Shown here: positions 5,102-6,680 of the stretch, piece by piece
How the letters are laid out: the number at the start of each line of letters is the position of its first letter
Numbering within the stretch: the stretch's first letter is position 1
Assembly (NCBI GenBank): GCA_000432995.1
Contig: HF972670.1
Location: forward strand, 1-6,680
DNA: 6,680 nucleotides
Reading direction: 5' to 3'
Source of the DNA: Clostridium sp. CAG:1013
GTDB lineage: Bacteria > Bacillota > Clostridia > Oscillospirales > Acutalibacteraceae
Position numbers and translations under genes: made by a program
Notes under the pieces: model-generated
The model's database searches: none
Seen by the model: only the letters and a program-made list of their open reading frames with translations
Told to the model about the DNA's origin: nothing

Positions 5102-6680
5102 TCACAGGTCCAGGCCGTCCGCGTGCCCGGCGCTCTGCATGTCGTAGATGCGCTTGTAGATGCCGTCCTGCTGGATCAGCTCCTGGTGGGTGCCCAGCTG
5201 GGAGACCCTGCCGTGATCCAGTACCAGGATCTGGTCGGCGTTCATCAGGGTGGTGATCCGGTGGGCGATGAGGATGGTGGTGCCGTGGACGTTCTTCCGA
5301 ATGGACCGGCGGATCTTCTGGTCGGTCTCCATGTCCACCGCGGAAAGGGAGTCGTCGAACACCTTGATGGGGGTGTCCTGCATCAGCATCCGGGCGATGG
5401 CCACACGCTGTTTCTGGCCGCCGGAAATGGTGACGCCCCGCTCTCCGATGGGGGTCTCATACCCCTGGGCGAAATTCTCGATGGCGTCGTCGATCACGGC
5501 CAGCCGGGCGTAGTGGCGCACGGTCTCCAGGTCGGCCCTGGCGGCGCCGTCGGCAATGCTCTCCCGGAAGCTCTTGGAGAAGAGGAAGGGCTCTTGCAGC
5601 ACGATGCCGATGTTTTTCCGCAGATAGGAAAGGTCCATGTCCCGGATGTCCACTCCGCCGATAGTGATGGAGCCGTTTTCCCGGGGCAGCTCATAGAGCC
5701 GGTCCAGCAGGTACATCAGGGTGGATTTACCGGAGCCGGTGGCTCCCAGCACGCCAAAGGTGCTGCCAGCCTTGATGGTAAAGCTCACGTCGTGGAGCAC
5801 CCCGCCCTCACTCTGGTTGTAGCCGAAGTTCACGTGGTCGAACACGATGTCCCCTTCCATGGAAGGACGCTGGGGGTCGGGACAATTCTCCTCCTCCTTG
5901 GCGTCCAGGATGTCGAACAGCCGGGTGGCGCTGATGGAGGTTTTGCTCAGTTCTGCCAGCAGACGTCCCAGATTTCGGGAGGGCCATACCAGCATGGAGT
6001 TGTAGGCAGTGAAGGCCAGGAATTCTCCTTCGGTCAGGTCGCCCCGCTCCACAAAGAAGATTCCCGCCACGATAATGACCAGCACCTGGACCCCGGCGAA
6101 CAGATCACCCAGGCCCCAGTTGATGCCCATCACCTTGCCCAGTTTCACCCACAGGTTGGTGAATTCCTCGTTTTTCTCGTTGAACCGGTCGATCTCATAC
6201 CGTTCCCGGCCGAAGGCCCGGACCACCCGCACGCCGGTAAGGTTCTCCTGAACCAAAGAGGTGAGCCGGCCTTCGCTCTCGTCGGCGGCCTGGAACTTCT
6301 TTCCCGTGATGACGAAGAAAATGAGGGAGGAGGCGATCATCACCGGCACGAAGCAGGTGACGATCAGGGACAGTTCCACGTTCATGGCGAACATCAGCGC
6401 CAAAGACACCACGATCAAAAGCACGGTGCGGACGCATTCCATCATCTGGTCGCTGACGAAGTTGCGGATCAGGTCCACGTCCTGGGTACACCGCTGGATG
6501 ATGTCGCCGGTCTGGTGGGAATTGTGCCAGGCGTAGGGCAGGTGCTGGATGTGGTCGAACAGGGTGTCCCGCACCCGGGCTACCGTGCCCTCGCAGGCCC
6601 GGGCCAGGTTCATGCGGGAGGAATAGTTGGAAAGCCCGGCGATGGCGGCGAACACCAGAGACGCCAAAGCGCACAGCACG
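5102..6680 (-). CDS. Heterodimeric ABC exporter, degenerate-site half (TM287/BmrC-like), N-terminus cut
   Basis: The 5' part of this gene lies beyond the window. About 525 codons are visible, and roughly 50-60 residues (first membrane helix and start of the second) are missing compared with the usual 570-590. In visible numbering, the membrane domain runs to about 250 and the nucleotide-binding domain from about 277. The latter has Walker A GATGSGKS (312-319), Q-loop Q362, canonical signature ISGGQ (418-422), Walker B IKVFDDSLSAVD (438-449), and H-loop H473. The residue after the Walker B Asp is D443 instead of the catalytic Glu. This is the known mark of the degenerate-site subunit, and it complements the altered signature of the downstream partner. 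In-frame GTG at 6679 is only the first codon seen, not the start. The stop is TGA at 5104-5102. The operon promoter is outside the window. Confidence 0.95.
   Translation of the reverse strand, partial: VLCALASLVFAAIAGLSNYSSRMNLARACEGTVARVRDTLFDHIQHLPYAWHNSHQTGDIIQRCTQDVDLIRNFVSDQMMECVRTVLLIVVSLALMFAMNVELSLIVTCFVPVMIASSLIFFVITGKKFQAADESEGRLTSLVQENLTGVRVVRAFGRERYEIDRFNEKNEEFTNLWVKLGKVMGINWGLGDLFAGVQVLVIIVAGIFFVERGDLTEGEFLAFTAYNSMLVWPSRNLGRLLAELSKTSISATRLFDILDAKEEENCPDPQRPSMEGDIVFDHVNFGYNQSEGGVLHDVSFTIKAGSTFGVLGATGSGKSTLMYLLDRLYELPRENGSITIGGVDIRDMDLSYLRKNIGIVLQEPFLFSKSFRESIADGAARADLETVRHYARLAVIDDAIENFAQGYETPIGERGVTISGGQKQRVAIARMLMQDTPIKVFDDSLSAVDMETDQKIRRSIRKNVHGTTILIAHRITTLMNADQILVLDHGRVSQLGTHQELIQQDGIYKRIYDMQSAGHADGLDL

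Overview
The window looks like a moderately GC-rich Gram-positive Clostridia genome, probably an Oscillospiraceae/Ruminococcaceae-type gut bacterium. This rests on the single-chain ('eukaryote-like') glycyl-tRNA synthetase, strong AGGAGG-type ribosome binding sites, extended -10 promoters, compact U-tailed terminators and a heterodimeric ABC exporter of the type common in Firmicutes. The lineage is an inference; no marker here fixes it.

Layout. Positions 1-312 hold no convincing gene but are packed with perfect short palindromes, most with 3-nt loops, and look like an intergenic palindromic repeat block. A promoter at 313-341 drives glyQS (385-1794, glycine--tRNA ligase), which ends at its own intrinsic terminator (1813-1856). 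A second promoter sharing a 12-base core with the first (1883-1911) precedes a gene for a putative type I single-pass surface protein (1956-3193): signal peptide, long Pro/Glu/Ser-rich ectodomain, one membrane helix, and a Pro-rich then Tyr/Asp/Glu-rich cytoplasmic tail. This gene ends in a strong terminator, immediately followed by the convergent 3' end of a minus-strand operon. That operon encodes both halves of a heterodimeric ABC exporter: a TM287/BmrC-like half (5102 to beyond 6680, N-terminus cut by the window edge) and, 24 bp downstream, a TM288/BmrD-like half (3239-5077).

The most notable signal is an exact 20-bp head-to-tail duplication (2022-2041 and 2042-2061) over the signal-peptidase cleavage region of the surface-protein gene. 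Twenty is not a multiple of three, so the signal peptide is out of frame with the rest of the protein. Removing one copy restores a continuous 405-residue secreted/membrane protein. The gene is therefore either a freshly broken pseudogene, the OFF state of a slipped-strand phase-variable surface protein, or an assembly artefact. Read data or related strains would separate these.

The genes do not form one pathway: a housekeeping synthetase, an unknown surface protein and an exporter sit side by side, with no evidence that they function together. I see no tRNA, rRNA, CRISPR array or insertion sequence.
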